64,000 nucleotides of DNA from UBA5066 sp046331465 (GCA_046331465.1 JAXLQV010000003.1:1-64000); one strand, 5' to 3'. Shown: positions 1 to 9,216, numbered from the stretch's first letter. Notes: generated by a model not told the origin, from the letters alone. A program made the numbers and translations.

Positions 1-44
1 TACTGGAACGGCCTTCGTCCGGACTAGTGAGCCGGACCGCACCG

Positions 45-3000
45 CTACCCCTCACCCATCTGGGAGACCGTTGAGTCCCTGCCCCTCGCCCCCTCGTAGA
101 TCCTCTTCGCCAGCTCCCGGAATGCAACGTTCTGGAACTCCGGTTCGTTCATGTAGCGGGCGACGAGCCCGTCGTTCTCGTCCAGACGCTCGATCATCAG
201 GTCGAGGAACCGCTCGCGGATCGACAGCGCGAAGTTGTCGAAGGCGTTCGCTCTCGCCTTCTGGACCACTTCCTCGTCACTTCCCGCCTTCTCCGTGAGC
301 TGATCGAAGAAGAGCTGGTCGGCCTTCGTGAAGTTCGTTCCAAACCGGTCGTTGAGGATCTCGATGATCTCGGACAGGGGGGCTTCGTCATCCTTACCCT
401 TCCTGCTTCCGACTTCCATCGGTCCATAGATCGGTATCGCCTCGGCCATGCTGAGGTTGATCCCGCCCTCGCTGTACTTGTCGAGCCGGTAGTAGTTCAG
501 GGCGACCTCCCCCTGAAGGTCGAGAGGGTCTTTCCTCGGGTCCAGCGGCAGCTTCAGCTGTAGGAACCGGGCGAAGGCGTAGAGCTTCTCCAGATCCGGG
601 TCCGAGAACGGCATGACCTGTGAGAGGAACGAGTAGAGTCCGACGTACCCCTTCAGGGCGCTCCGGAACTCCTCCTGCTTCTCCTCGTCCAGCGCCACGA
701 ACCGGTCCACACCCGGATTCAGGTAGCCGTACATCTGCGCCTGATCCGTGACGGACTTCTTCTCCTTCGGAGCGAAGAATACCTTGCAGAAGCCCTCGAC
801 CTCGGCTGAAGAGAAGACCTGCGCCGCCTCCAACTGGTTCTGAAGCTCGTAGAGTCGATTCGGGTCGGCTGTCTCCGCCACGATGGTCTGCTCGTAGTAG
901 GGCTGGAAGGACCGCTGGATCTCCTCGGCCTCGTTCACGAAATCGAGGACGAAAGTGTCTTCCTTGCCGGGAGCGATCCGGTTCAGGCGGGAGAGGGTCT
1001 GGACGGCCTGCACCCCCGAGAGCCGCTTATCGACGTACATCGTGTGAAGGAGGGGCTGGTCGAACCCGGTCTGGAACTTGTTGGCGGCGAGGAGAATCTG
1101 GAACTCGTCCGACGCAAAGCGCCCCGGTAGCTCTCCTTCCTTGATGCCCTTGTTCATGCCGACTTCCGTGTAGCTGAGAGTCTCAACGTCCGGGTCCTGC
1201 ACGGCTCCGGAGAAGGCGACGAGGACGCCGATGTCCTTGTAGCCCTTCTCAGCGAGGTACTTCTGGAACGCCTGCATATATCGGACAGCATGGAGGCGAG
1301 AGCTGGTGACGACCATTGCCTTCGCCTTGCTGCCGATCCGGTGCCTGACGCTGGTCCGAAAGTGCTCGACCATGACTTCGGTCTTCTGGGCGATGTTGTA
1401 GGGGTGGATGCTCAGGAACCGGGCGAGCTGTCGAGTCGCCTGCTTCTTACTGACCTTCGGGTCGTCCTCGATGGCCTTCGCCAGCTTGTAGAACGTCTTG
1501 TAGGTCGTGTAGGTCCGGAGAACGTCGAGGATGAAACCTTCCTCGATGGCCTGCCGCATTGAGTAGAGGTGGAAGGGAGCAGGCTTTCCATCTGGTCCCT
1601 TGTGCCCGAAGACCTCCAGCGTCTTGGCCTTGGGGGTGGCTGTGAAGGCGAAAAAGCTCAGGTTCTTCTGGGGACCCCGAGACTGCATGACCCTTACGAG
1701 ACGGTCTTCGTAGGTCTCCTCTCCGGTGTCGGCCTCTTCCTTCTCGGCTTCCTCAAGCGTCTTCGCCCCGAGGACCTCCTTGAGCTGCCGCGCCCCCTCG
1801 CCACTCTGGGAGGAGTGCGCCTCGTCAACGATGACGGCGTAGGACCTCTTCGGGAGCTGACCGATCTTCTCCGTGACGAAGGGGAACTTCTGGAGGGTCG
1901 TGATGATGATGGGGGTCCCAGCGGCAAGGGCCTCAGCGAGTTGGGTCGAGTTCTCGTCAATCCGGGCGACGACGCCAACCTTGTGTTCGAACTGGAAGAT
2001 CGTGTCCTGAAGCTGCCGGTCGAGGACCCTCCGGTCGGTGATGACGACGACGGAGTCGAAGACCTTCTCGTCGTTCGTGCCGTGGAGCGTCGAGAGCCGG
2101 TGGGCGAGCCAAGCGATGGAGTTCGACTTCCCTGACCCTGCGGAGTGCTGGACGAGGTAGCTTTGGCCGGGGCCTTCCTTCCGAGCTGCCGCTTCCATCT
2201 TCCGGACAGAGTCGAGCTGGTGATACCTCGGAAAGATGACGATCTCTCGGGTGACGACTTTCCCAGCGACCTGCTTCTCCTCGGTAAAGACGTGGGCGAA
2301 GCGGCCAAGGATGTCGAGGAAGCTGTCTCGCTGCCACACCTCCTCCCAGAGATAGGCCGTCCGATAGCCACCGGGGTTCTCGGGGTTACCTGCGCCGCCA
2401 TGGTTCCCACGATTGAACGGGAGGAAGACGGTGTCCTTCCCGGCAAGCCGGGTCGTCATATAGACCTGATCGGGATCGGCTGCGAAGTGAATGAGAGCCC
2501 GCTTCTTGAACTGGAATAGCCGGTGCTTGGGGTCTCGGTTCCGGTACTGGGCGACAGCGTGCTCTACGGTCTGGGCCGTCAGGGGATTCTTCAGCTCCAC
2601 CGTGGCCACCGGAAGGCCGTTGACGGAGAGGAGCATGTCAATCGACTTGTCCTCGCCCACGGCGAACTTCACCTGCCGGGTGAGCGTCAACCGGTTCATG
2701 CCGTAGCGGGTGAGGATGTCGGGGTTGAGACCGTGAGCTGGTCTGAATGTGGCGACCTCGATCTTCTTCCCGAAGAACTTGAACCCGTAGCGGAGGACGT
2801 GGAGGGTCCCCTTCATCTCCAGATGCTTCGTGAGGGCATCGAGGATTCCGGATTCAAGGTCGCCCTTGTGCTGGGTAGAGAGGATCTTCCAGAGATCGGG
2901 CTGACTCTCCTTGATGTACCCGAAGAGGTCCTTCGGGATCAAGGCCAGTTCAGCGTTGAAGTCGACAGGGTCGCCCTTCTTCCAGCCGTCCGAGGCAAGC

Positions 3001-3053
3001 ATTGCCGCCTCGATGCCGTCCTCGAACGCCTTCTCCAGATGAGGGGAGGTCAC
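45..3053 (-). CDS. hsdR: Type I restriction enzyme, R (restriction/translocase) subunit
   Basis: Motor and nuclease subunit of a type I restriction-modification complex: it translocates DNA using ATP and cuts unmethylated DNA at a distance. The 1002-residue protein has an N-terminal PD-(D/E)xK nuclease region (D139, then E153-L-K155 in VELKNP). A superfamily 2 helicase core follows, with Walker A GSGKS (306-310), DEAH (410-413) and a FTATP motif, then a C-terminal helical part. Length is typical for the family. The GTG start at 3053-3051 overlaps the hsdS stop as GTGA, so the two are translationally coupled. It is the last gene of the operon, after hsdM and hsdS. Third-position GC looks lower than in genes to the right, which fits acquisition by transfer. 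No truncation or frameshift is visible. Confidence 0.96.
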   Translation of the reverse strand: MTSPHLEKAFEDGIEAAMLASDGWKKGDPVDFNAELALIPKDLFGYIKESQPDLWKILSTQHKGDLESGILDALTKHLEMKGTLHVLRYGFKFFGKKIEVATFRPAHGLNPDILTRYGMNRLTLTRQVKFAVGEDKSIDMLLSVNGLPVATVELKNPLTAQTVEHAVAQYRNRDPKHRLFQFKKRALIHFAADPDQVYMTTRLAGKDTVFLPFNRGNHGGAGNPENPGGYRTAYLWEEVWQRDSFLDILGRFAHVFTEEKQVAGKVVTREIVIFPRYHQLDSVRKMEAAARKEGPGQSYLVQHSAGSGKSNSIAWLAHRLSTLHGTNDEKVFDSVVVITDRRVLDRQLQDTIFQFEHKVGVVARIDENSTQLAEALAAGTPIIITTLQKFPFVTEKIGQLPKRSYAVIVDEAHSSQSGEGARQLKEVLGAKTLEEAEKEEADTGEETYEDRLVRVMQSRGPQKNLSFFAFTATPKAKTLEVFGHKGPDGKPAPFHLYSMRQAIEEGFILDVLRTYTTYKTFYKLAKAIEDDPKVSKKQATRQLARFLSIHPYNIAQKTEVMVEHFRTSVRHRIGSKAKAMVVTSSRLHAVRYMQAFQKYLAEKGYKDIGVLVAFSGAVQDPDVETLSYTEVGMNKGIKEGELPGRFASDEFQILLAANKFQTGFDQPLLHTMYVDKRLSGVQAVQTLSRLNRIAPGKEDTFVLDFVNEAEEIQRSFQPYYEQTIVAETADPNRLYELQNQLEAAQVFSSAEVEGFCKVFFAPKEKKSVTDQAQMYGYLNPGVDRFVALDEEKQEEFRSALKGYVGLYSFLSQVMPFSDPDLEKLYAFARFLQLKLPLDPRKDPLDLQGEVALNYYRLDKYSEGGINLSMAEAIPIYGPMEVGSRKGKDDEAPLSEIIEILNDRFGTNFTKADQLFFDQLTEKAGSDEEVVQKARANAFDNFALSIRERFLDLMIERLDENDGLVARYMNEPEFQNVAFRELAKRIYEGARGRDSTVSQMGEG

Positions 3054-4297
3054 GCAGCCTCCTCGGCAGGGATCTCGATCTTCCCGGTCACGGCAGCGGA
3101 GATGAGGGCCTCACGATATTCGCGGAGGCGGAGAATCTGTCGTTCGCAAGCAATCGTGGTCTTGTGAAACGCATCCCTGATTTGAAGTAGGGTGGCGATG
3201 ATCGCCCGAGCTTCTTCATCGGGTGGTCGTGGGCAGACGAAGGAACGAATGTCCTCCATCGAGAGATTAGGCTGTGCCGCTTGCACAGCGTTCAGCCAGA
3301 CTTGCTCCTGAATCAACCGGGAGGAGAGCCAAGCTTGAAGGTACGCAGCCAGCGGCGGACTCTTCAGGCGGACGAAGCACACGGCTTGATTCGTGTTCGC
3401 TGGAATAAGGCTTCGATCAAGAACCGCCGTCTTTCCCGTAGTGGCACCGGCAATCACAACCAGAATGTCCTCTGCTTGAAGTCGGGAGCGTGAGAGCAGG
3501 GCGTCAGTGTCAGCGTCAATAAAGAACTCAGGGAGAGGCGCAACGAAGCCTTCTGCCTCGACATTCTCGGCCTTGATGAAACGGACTCCCTGATCGGCCA
3601 TCTCACGTCCGACCGTAGACGGCGTGGTCCCCTTCGACACTGTCAGGGCCTCGTATCGGATCTTGCTCACCTGCCAATGGGCGGGGATCTCCCCCATCCA
3701 CGACACTCCCGAGTCTTTCATCGGCGCCTTCGCGTCGAGCCCCTTCGTGACCGCCTGCGTAATGAGGGCCTGCCGCTTCTCCTGAAGCAGTTCGATTTGC
3801 CGCTCTTTCTTCTGGATGAGGGCGTCGATGGCGGCAGTCTTACGGTCGAGGAAAGCGGCGATAGCCCTCTGCGCTGAGCGAGGAGGATGGCAGAGCCCTA
3901 GATCGTAGGCTTTCTCGCGCGACAGGCCCGGTACGCCTGTGTCCTGCGTGAAACCGTCAAGGCCGAGGTCCTGAAGCGCATAGAAGAGCCACCGGAGGTC
4001 TGCGTTCGTATACCGGTCGTCCACGAAGAATGCCGTATCAATGCAGAAGCATGGCTTCTCGGAATAGGTGACTTTCCCGAACGACCCCTTGCGTCCAACA
4101 ATGACAGCAGGTCCGAGCGTGTTCGCGTGACTATGAACAGCGAAACTGCCGTTAGATCCCATCATCGGTACGTCACCCTCGAAACGGGCATTCGCGGGCA
4201 GCGCCTCGCCGTAGACCAGCCGGGCCACGTAGCGGAGTCGGGTCACCTTCCAGCCTCCGCCCGGAACATCCAAACTCCGAGATGGGGGGGCCGTCAC
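3050..4297 (-). CDS. hsdS: Type I restriction enzyme, S (specificity) subunit
   Basis: DNA-recognition subunit that sets the target sequence of the HsdMSR complex. The protein has about 415 residues. It shows the usual two target-recognition domains, each followed by a conserved helical spacer. The central spacer contains AIAAFLDRKTAAIDALI and ELLQEKRQALITQAVTKG; the C-terminal one contains ERQILRLREYREALISAAVTGKI. The open frame extends further upstream inside hsdM, but the GTG at 4297-4295 is preferred: it overlaps the hsdM stop (GTGA) and begins just before the first recognition domain. The recognised sequence cannot be read from the protein. Recognition domains of HsdS are normally the fastest-changing part of such operons. 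Confidence 0.94.
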   Translation of the reverse strand: MTAPPSRSLDVPGGGWKVTRLRYVARLVYGEALPANARFEGDVPMMGSNGSFAVHSHANTLGPAVIVGRKGSFGKVTYSEKPCFCIDTAFFVDDRYTNADLRWLFYALQDLGLDGFTQDTGVPGLSREKAYDLGLCHPPRSAQRAIAAFLDRKTAAIDALIQKKERQIELLQEKRQALITQAVTKGLDAKAPMKDSGVSWMGEIPAHWQVSKIRYEALTVSKGTTPSTVGREMADQGVRFIKAENVEAEGFVAPLPEFFIDADTDALLSRSRLQAEDILVVIAGATTGKTAVLDRSLIPANTNQAVCFVRLKSPPLAAYLQAWLSSRLIQEQVWLNAVQAAQPNLSMEDIRSFVCPRPPDEEARAIIATLLQIRDAFHKTTIACERQILRLREYREALISAAVTGKIEIPAEEAA

Positions 4298-6351
4298 CCC
4301 AACACCTCTCCGAGCATCCCCTGAATTTCCGCCTCCAGCGTCCGGATCTCGGCCTCGATCTCGGCCAGCGGGCGAAGGGGCTTGTAGCGGTAGAAGTGCC
4401 GTGTGAAGGGAATCTCGTAGCCGATCTTCGTCTTCTCCTCGTCGATCCACGCATCGGGAACGTGAGGAAGGACTTCCCGCTTGAAGTAGATGTGGATGTC
4501 TTCCTTCAGCGGCACGTTCTCGTTGTCTCGGAGGTCAGCATCGGGCTCAGGGCGACCCTTGGCGTCCGTGCAGACCTCAGCAGTTTCGTCCCGCTCGGAC
4601 AGGGCCGAAATGATCGCCCTCAGGATCGGAGCCGGTGCAGCCACTCCAGCGTTCCTCAGCGCCCCGTGGAGAGCCTTTTCGAATTCGGGGCGGCACTTCC
4701 ACACCGTGGCCGGGTCGAGGCTCCTGAGGGCCTTCAGAATCGCTTCTTGAGCTGCCTGCCCCTCCTCGATCTCCTTCTTGGCGGCAACCCCCTTCTTCTT
4801 CGACTTCACGAGGTTCTGGAAGGCGGTTCCCTCCCGGAGCCGTTCCAGCCGCTCGGGGGAGGCTTGGAAGCTCAACCGGAGGGGCCGTTCCACCGTAATG
4901 CGGCGAAAGCCGAAGTCGTCGTTGTCGAAGATCTTCGCGTTCTCCCCCACGGCGAAGTCCCCGTAGAGCTGGGCGAGCGTGGCGACGTGGTCAGCACCCA
5001 GCTCGTTCCGCTTGTTCCCGAGCGACTTTCTCATCTTCAGGAACATCTCCGCTCCGTTGATGAGCTGGACCTTCCCCTTCCGGGCCTTCGGCTTCCGGTT
5101 CGTGACGACCCAGATGTAGGTGGATATCCCCGTGTTGTAGAAGAGCTGGTCTGGGAGAGCGACGATGACCTCCAGCCAGTCGTTCTCGATGATCCACTTC
5201 CGGATCTCGCTCTCCCCCGACCCGGCGTCCCCCGTGAAAAGGGGTGACCCGTTGAAGACGATAGCGAGGCGGCTCCCACCCTCCCCGGTCTTCGGTTCGT
5301 AGGGCTTCATCTTGGAGATCATGTGAAGAATGAAGAGGAGCGCTCCGTCGTTGATCCGGGGAAGGCCGGGTCCGAATCTCCCGCCGTACCCCTGCGTTTC
5401 GTGCTCGTCCTCGACGACCTTCTGGACCTTCTTCCACTCCACACCAAACGGCGGGTTAGACAGAAGGTAGTCGAACTTCTTCCCGACATGCCCGTCCTCG
5501 GAGAAGGAGTTTCCCCGAGCGATGTTCGACGGGGTCTGCCCCTTGATCATCATGTCGGCCTTGCAGACGGCATAGGACTCGTCGTTCAGCTCCTGCCCGA
5601 ACACGACAAGCTGGGCAGCGGGATTCAACTCCCGGAGGTACTCCTCTGCCACGCTGAGCATTCCGCCCGTTCCACACGCCGGGTCGTATAGGGACCTCAC
5701 GACTCCCGGCTTCCTGAGCACGTCGTCGTCCTCGACAAACAGGAGATCGACCATGAGGCGGATGACATCTCGGGGGGTGAAGTGCTCTCCGGCTGTCTCG
5801 TTCGACTGCTCTGAGAACCTCCGGATCAGCTCTTCGAATATGGAACCCATTACGTGGTTCGGAACCTTCTCCGGGTGGAGGTCCACCTCAGCGAACTTGG
5901 AGTGGACCTGATAGAGCAGGTTCGCGCTGTCGAGCTTGACGACCTGATCGGAGAAGTTGAACCGCTCGATGATGTCGCGGGCTCCGGAGGAGAAGCCCTT
6001 GATGTAAGCCGTGAGGTTGTGGGCGAGGTGGTTCGGATCGCCCTTCAGCTTCTGGAAATCGAACTTCGACACGTTGTGGAACGGAACTTTGGCGGCACGA
6101 TTCAGGATTTCTTCAGGGTCCTTGAAGCTGGAGCCCTTCAGTGACTCCGCTTTCTTCCAGACGGCTTCGCGGGTATCAGCGAGGACGCAGTCGAGGCGCC
6201 GGAGGACCGTGAAAGGCAGGATCACCTTTCCGTAGTCGGACTGCTTGTAGTCGCCTCTCAGGAGGTCGGCCACGGACCAGATGAACGACGTGATTTCGGA
6301 GAAGCCGTTGAAAGCCCTGGGTTCCGACTGTGCCTTGAACGTGTCCGCCAT
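4294..6351 (-). CDS. hsdM: Type I restriction enzyme, M (adenine-N6 methyltransferase) subunit
   Basis: Methyltransferase subunit that modifies adenine in the target site with S-adenosylmethionine; two copies join one HsdS. The 685-residue protein has an N-terminal helical HsdM_N region, the SAM-binding motif DPACGTGG (223-230), and catalytic motif IV NPPF (299-302) of N6-adenine methylases. The C-terminal part is longer than in compact HsdM proteins, with a charged stretch near 480-600. It is the first gene of the operon. An AAGGGAAG stretch about ten bases before the ATG can serve as ribosome-binding site. The upstream 345 bases up to the tRNA gene must hold the promoter, but no clear -35/-10 pair was recognised. 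Confidence 0.96.
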   Translation of the reverse strand: MADTFKAQSEPRAFNGFSEITSFIWSVADLLRGDYKQSDYGKVILPFTVLRRLDCVLADTREAVWKKAESLKGSSFKDPEEILNRAAKVPFHNVSKFDFQKLKGDPNHLAHNLTAYIKGFSSGARDIIERFNFSDQVVKLDSANLLYQVHSKFAEVDLHPEKVPNHVMGSIFEELIRRFSEQSNETAGEHFTPRDVIRLMVDLLFVEDDDVLRKPGVVRSLYDPACGTGGMLSVAEEYLRELNPAAQLVVFGQELNDESYAVCKADMMIKGQTPSNIARGNSFSEDGHVGKKFDYLLSNPPFGVEWKKVQKVVEDEHETQGYGGRFGPGLPRINDGALLFILHMISKMKPYEPKTGEGGSRLAIVFNGSPLFTGDAGSGESEIRKWIIENDWLEVIVALPDQLFYNTGISTYIWVVTNRKPKARKGKVQLINGAEMFLKMRKSLGNKRNELGADHVATLAQLYGDFAVGENAKIFDNDDFGFRRITVERPLRLSFQASPERLERLREGTAFQNLVKSKKKGVAAKKEIEEGQAAQEAILKALRSLDPATVWKCRPEFEKALHGALRNAGVAAPAPILRAIISALSERDETAEVCTDAKGRPEPDADLRDNENVPLKEDIHIYFKREVLPHVPDAWIDEEKTKIGYEIPFTRHFYRYKPLRPLAEIEAEIRTLEAEIQGMLGEVLG

Positions 6352-6696
6352 GGGTTGCCGCTTCCCTTCAGATCATTCGATCCGGGCCTGCCCCGCAGGA
6401 AGAGTAGTCGAGGAGATCAGACGCTGGGGACCCGCCAGTCGCATTGCGCCCTCGTTCCCGCTGGGAATTCCGGTCGGACGTCATTCGTCCGGGCTTCTGT
6501 GTCAGGGGAGTGCCGTTCGGCCTCAATCTGGATCGTCGTGGGCACATTTCGTTTGCGCCGAGTCGATCCCTGATCGCTTGACCGGGGCGGAGGGGACCAG
6601 CCGCGATCCGCGCGGGCTAACAGCGGGCTAACAGTAAGAAAGCGAAAGGGCCGCTCTCGCGACCCTCTTGCAACCCTTTACGGGAGAATAAGTAGA
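6352..6696. other. Gene-free stretch between hsdM and tRNA-Thr
   Basis: About 345 bases without a convincing gene. It must include the hsdM promoter and the junction between the tRNA 3' end and the restriction operon. It holds one arm of a 23-bp inverted repeat (6562-6584) and a tandem 11-bp repeat (6613-6634). No integrase or integrase fragment is recognisable. A plus-strand open frame crosses the stretch but has no plausible start or family resemblance. Confidence 0.6.
6613..6634 (+). repeat. Tandem 11-bp direct repeat
   Basis: CGGGCTAACAG occurs twice head to tail, 62 bases beyond the 3' end of the tRNA on the island side. This may mark an old recombination or insertion boundary, but the short length allows chance. 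Confidence 0.6.
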
Positions 6697-6772
<76 letters not shown>

Positions 6773-6852
6773 CCGCTCCCTGGCAAAGAACGCGGCGACC
6801 ACGCCGCAAGGGACGCGCATTCTAGGAGTCCGCCCCTCTGGCGGTCAAGCGA

Positions 6853-7344
6853 TCAGGGATCGACCCAGGGGAGGGACGGGAAGCAGAGAGGGCCGATCTT
6901 CCGCTCGAGGTCGTAGACGATGTTCTCGCGCGCGTCGATGGTCCGGTCCATCAGCTCCTTGCGGAGCGTGGAGTCGGGGACCCTGCGGATGGCCGCCTCG
7001 GCCTCGTCGAAGAGCGGCCACGTCAGCGCGTGGAGAACCTCGTGGAACGCGTGGCGGCGAAGGGCCGAGAGCGACTCCTGCGAGACGAGCTCGGGGTCGA
7101 AGCTGACGATCCAGGTCTTCCGATCCTCGGTGCCGCGCTGGGAGCGCTCGATGTCGAGGAGGCCGAACTGCTCGTGGACCTCACCCGGCTCGACGACGAA
7201 CTCGAGGTCGAGCTTGAGCCGCTTCTTCACGTACTCGAGAGCCTTCCGGACCCGAACCGCCTGCGTCCTTTTCACGACGTACCCCCGTGGCAGGCCCATT
7301 CTGCCCGATGGGAGGGGTCTCCGGTCGGCGAATCGAAATGCCAT
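6853..7344 (-). CDS. Small protein with HEXXH metalloprotease-like motif
   Basis: About 163 residues from the ATG at 7344, or 148 from the ATG at 7299. The central motif HEVLHAL matches the HEXXH zinc-binding pattern of small metallopeptidases such as SprT-like or phage-associated peptidases. No further zinc ligand is obvious. There is no signal peptide or membrane segment, so it is probably cytoplasmic. The ATG at 7344 lies inside an AT-rich palindrome and has no Shine-Dalgarno sequence, so the internal start may be the real one. Its stop codon lies in one arm of the inverted repeat around the tRNA gene. The family is not recognised and enzymatic activity is only suggested by the motif. Confidence 0.7.
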   Translation of the reverse strand: MAFRFADRRPLPSGRMGLPRGYVVKRTQAVRVRKALEYVKKRLKLDLEFVVEPGEVHEQFGLLDIERSQRGTEDRKTWIVSFDPELVSQESLSALRRHAFHEVLHALTWPLFDEAEAAIRRVPDSTLRKELMDRTIDARENIVYDLERKIGPLCFPSLPWVDP

Positions 7345-7378
7345 GCAAGTTATTCAAAATAAATAATTTGCACGGCAT
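7338..7378. promoter_or_regulatory. AT-rich imperfect palindrome, possible operator/promoter
   Basis: Arms 7338-7354 (ATGCCATGCAAGTTATT) and 7362-7378 match at 15 of 17 positions as an inverted repeat around a 7-base spacer. Its AT content stands out sharply. It sits at the 5' end of the HEXXH gene and just after the stop of the anti-sigma gene. Either it is the control region of the HEXXH gene or it forms a hairpin in the transcript. No regulator is assigned. Confidence 0.5.
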
Positions 7379-7405
7379 GCCCCGGCCCGGCTCCGGGCGG
7401 CGGGG

Positions 7406-8518
7406 CTACGGGAGCCGGACCTTCACGTCGACCGAGCCGGCCGCCCGCGCCGCTTCGACGGGGACGAAGGCGAGGCCCTTGAGACGCGGCTGGAGGCCGG
7501 CGGGCTCGACCCCCGAACCTCCGAAGAGGCGGACGACCTCGGCGACCATCCCCGAGCCGTTCAGCTCGAGGCGGTACGACCCTTCGAACGGCCCGGAGAG
7601 GCCGTCGAGCGACGCGGGAGCGGAGAGACGAAGCGTTCCCGCGCTCTTCCCGACGACCTCGACGGAAGCGGCGGCGCGCGTCGCGCCCACGGAGGCGGGA
7701 ACGGGCGCAGCGGGCCGGACGGCTCCGGCCACCGCGGGGGCCGGAGCGGCGGCCCGGAAGCGCGCCTCGTCCGCGGCGGCCGACTTCTGGAGAACGACTC
7801 CCTCGGCGGAGCTCTCGGCGGCGACGTCGTTCCGCGACCGGGCCGCCTGCGGCTCGGGGGCCGCCGCGGCGAGGGCCGGCGCGTCGCGCTCCGGGGCGAA
7901 GGCGGCCTCTTCCTTCGCCTTCTTCGCCTCGACGGAGGCGACCTGAACGGGCTCCTGCCGCCGCGCGCCCCCCTTCGCGTCGTTCGCGAGGGCCTCCGCG
8001 GGGTAGGAGGCCGCGGGCGCCGCGGGCGCGGGCCCGGCGGCGCGCGACGGGGCCGCGTCCTTCTTCGCCGTCTCGCCGAAGAAGACCGACACGCGCCCGT
8101 CGTCGGCCGGGGCGGGCTGCGCCTTCGACTCGGCGACGACGGCCGCCGGTTTCCTGGGGTTCATGACGGTGTAGGAGATCGCGACCGCGACGATTCCGGC
8201 CGCGACGACGCCGAGCGTCGCGGGGCGGAAGTAGAAGCCGAAGCGGTGGAGCGAGGCGGCGAGGCCCCGGGTGTCGTCCTCGACCTGCGCGCTGACGCGC
8301 GTCGCGAGGGCGAAGGGGGTCTCCGGCTCGGGGAGCTCCTCGAGGCGGCCGACGAGCCGGGCCATCGCGTCGTAGCGGGCACGCGCGGCGGCGTCGGAGG
8401 CGAGGAGGCTCTTCAGCTCGCGCTCCTCCTCGGGCGGGAGGTCCCCGTCGAGAGATCGCGAGATCAGGAGGTCGAGGTCTCCGGTCACGAGGGGCCGGGG
8501 CTGGGGATTCGCGCTCAC
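7406..8518 (-). CDS. Membrane anti-sigma factor-like protein
   Basis: Probable partner of the ECF sigma factor encoded just upstream. The N-terminal ~100 residues are acidic and helical, with LISRSLDGDLPPEEERELKS, which resembles the start of anti-sigma (zf-HC2-like) domains but lacks the zinc-binding Cys/His. One membrane helix follows near 118-138 (LGVVAAGIVAVAISYTVM). Then comes a long Ala/Pro-rich segment and a C-terminal beta-rich domain of about 80 residues ending in VDVKVRLP, which resembles a TonB C-terminal-like fold. The GTG start at 8518-8516 overlaps the sigma stop (GTGA), as expected for a sigma/anti-sigma pair made in fixed ratio. The inducing signal is unknown. Confidence 0.75.
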   Translation of the reverse strand: MSANPQPRPLVTGDLDLLISRSLDGDLPPEEERELKSLLASDAAARARYDAMARLVGRLEELPEPETPFALATRVSAQVEDDTRGLAASLHRFGFYFRPATLGVVAAGIVAVAISYTVMNPRKPAAVVAESKAQPAPADDGRVSVFFGETAKKDAAPSRAAGPAPAAPAASYPAEALANDAKGGARRQEPVQVASVEAKKAKEEAAFAPERDAPALAAAAPEPQAARSRNDVAAESSAEGVVLQKSAAADEARFRAAAPAPAVAGAVRPAAPVPASVGATRAAASVEVVGKSAGTLRLSAPASLDGLSGPFEGSYRLELNGSGMVAEVVRLFGGSGVEPAGLQPRLKGLAFVPVEAARAAGSVDVKVRLP

Positions 8519-9108
8519 GACAGCTCCTCCAGGAGGGCGGCCCGGCCACGGGCGATCCGGCTCCTCACCGTCCCGATCGGGACGCTCAGCACGCGGGCGA
8601 TGTCGTCGTAGGAGAGTCCTTCGAGGTCGCGCAGGACGACGGCGTGGCGGAACTCCTCGGGGAGGTTACGGATCGCCTTCCGGAGCCGCGCCCGCTGCTC
8701 GAGGGCGACGGCCTGCTCCTCGGGGGAGGCGGACGGGTCGGGAGCCTCCTCGCCGGGCCAGGGCTTGTCGTCCTCGGCGGAAGCCCGGGGCGAGGCGAAG
8801 ACCGTCCGCATCCGCGCGAGGGTCCCCTGGCGCGCCTTCGCGCGGTTCAGGGCGATCGTGTAGAGCCACGTCTTCAGAGAGGACTCGCCCCGGAACGACT
8901 CGAGGCCGCGCCAGGCCCTCAGGAACGTCTCCTGCACGACCTCCTCGGCCTCCCAGGGGCCGACGAGGCGGGCGGCGAGCGCGAAGACCATGCCCGAGTA
9001 GTGCCGCACGATCTGCTCGAACCCGGTCGGGTCGCCCCCGAGGAAGCGGGCGACGGCCTTTTCGTCCCCGGGCCAGTCGCGGCCCTCGCTGGCGGTGTTC
9101 ACCGGCAT
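8515..9108 (-). CDS. ECF-type RNA polymerase sigma factor (sigma-70 family)
   Basis: Directs RNA polymerase to a stress-type regulon. Region 2 covers about residues 25-95 (YSGMVFALAARLVG, EEVVQETFLRAWRGLESF, SLKTWLYTIALNRAK). Region 4 is at the C-terminus (RNLPEEFRHAVVLRDLEGLS, DDIARVLSVPIGTVRSRIAR, a clear helix-turn-helix). With the ATG at 9108 it has 197 residues, normal for ECF factors. A GTG two codons upstream (9114) is an alternative. The longer upstream open frame is Arg/Pro-rich out-of-frame noise. It shares a 4-base overlap with the anti-sigma gene. Such pairs usually autoregulate, but no matching promoter was identified. Confidence 0.92.
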   Translation of the reverse strand: MPVNTASEGRDWPGDEKAVARFLGGDPTGFEQIVRHYSGMVFALAARLVGPWEAEEVVQETFLRAWRGLESFRGESSLKTWLYTIALNRAKARQGTLARMRTVFASPRASAEDDKPWPGEEAPDPSASPEEQAVALEQRARLRKAIRNLPEEFRHAVVLRDLEGLSYDDIARVLSVPIGTVRSRIARGRAALLEELS

Positions 9109-9190
9109 GATCACGGCCGGGATTCTCCCATGTCGGCCTCCCCCGGGACCGGGGTTGAAGGCGAGGATGCGAGCCGTCACGAGGCGTCCT

Positions 9191-9216
9191 CCACGCCCGG
9201 TGAGACCCGGGCGTGG
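9191..9216 (-). terminator. Stem-loop between the SRPBCC and sigma genes
   Basis: A perfect 10-bp stem (CCACGCCCGG with its complement at 9207-9216) and a 6-base loop lie just after the stop of the SRPBCC gene. No T-run follows in either direction, so it may be a weak terminator or simply an mRNA end structure. Confidence 0.35.

Noticed and set aside
4298..4450. N-terminal extension of HsdS inside hsdM
   Set aside because: The extension is a charged shadow of the hsdM end; the GTG overlapping the hsdM stop is the better start.
6281..6631. A plus-strand frame across the hsdM-tRNA interval
   Set aside because: Overlaps the start of hsdM, has no ribosome-binding site and resembles no family; treated as non-coding.
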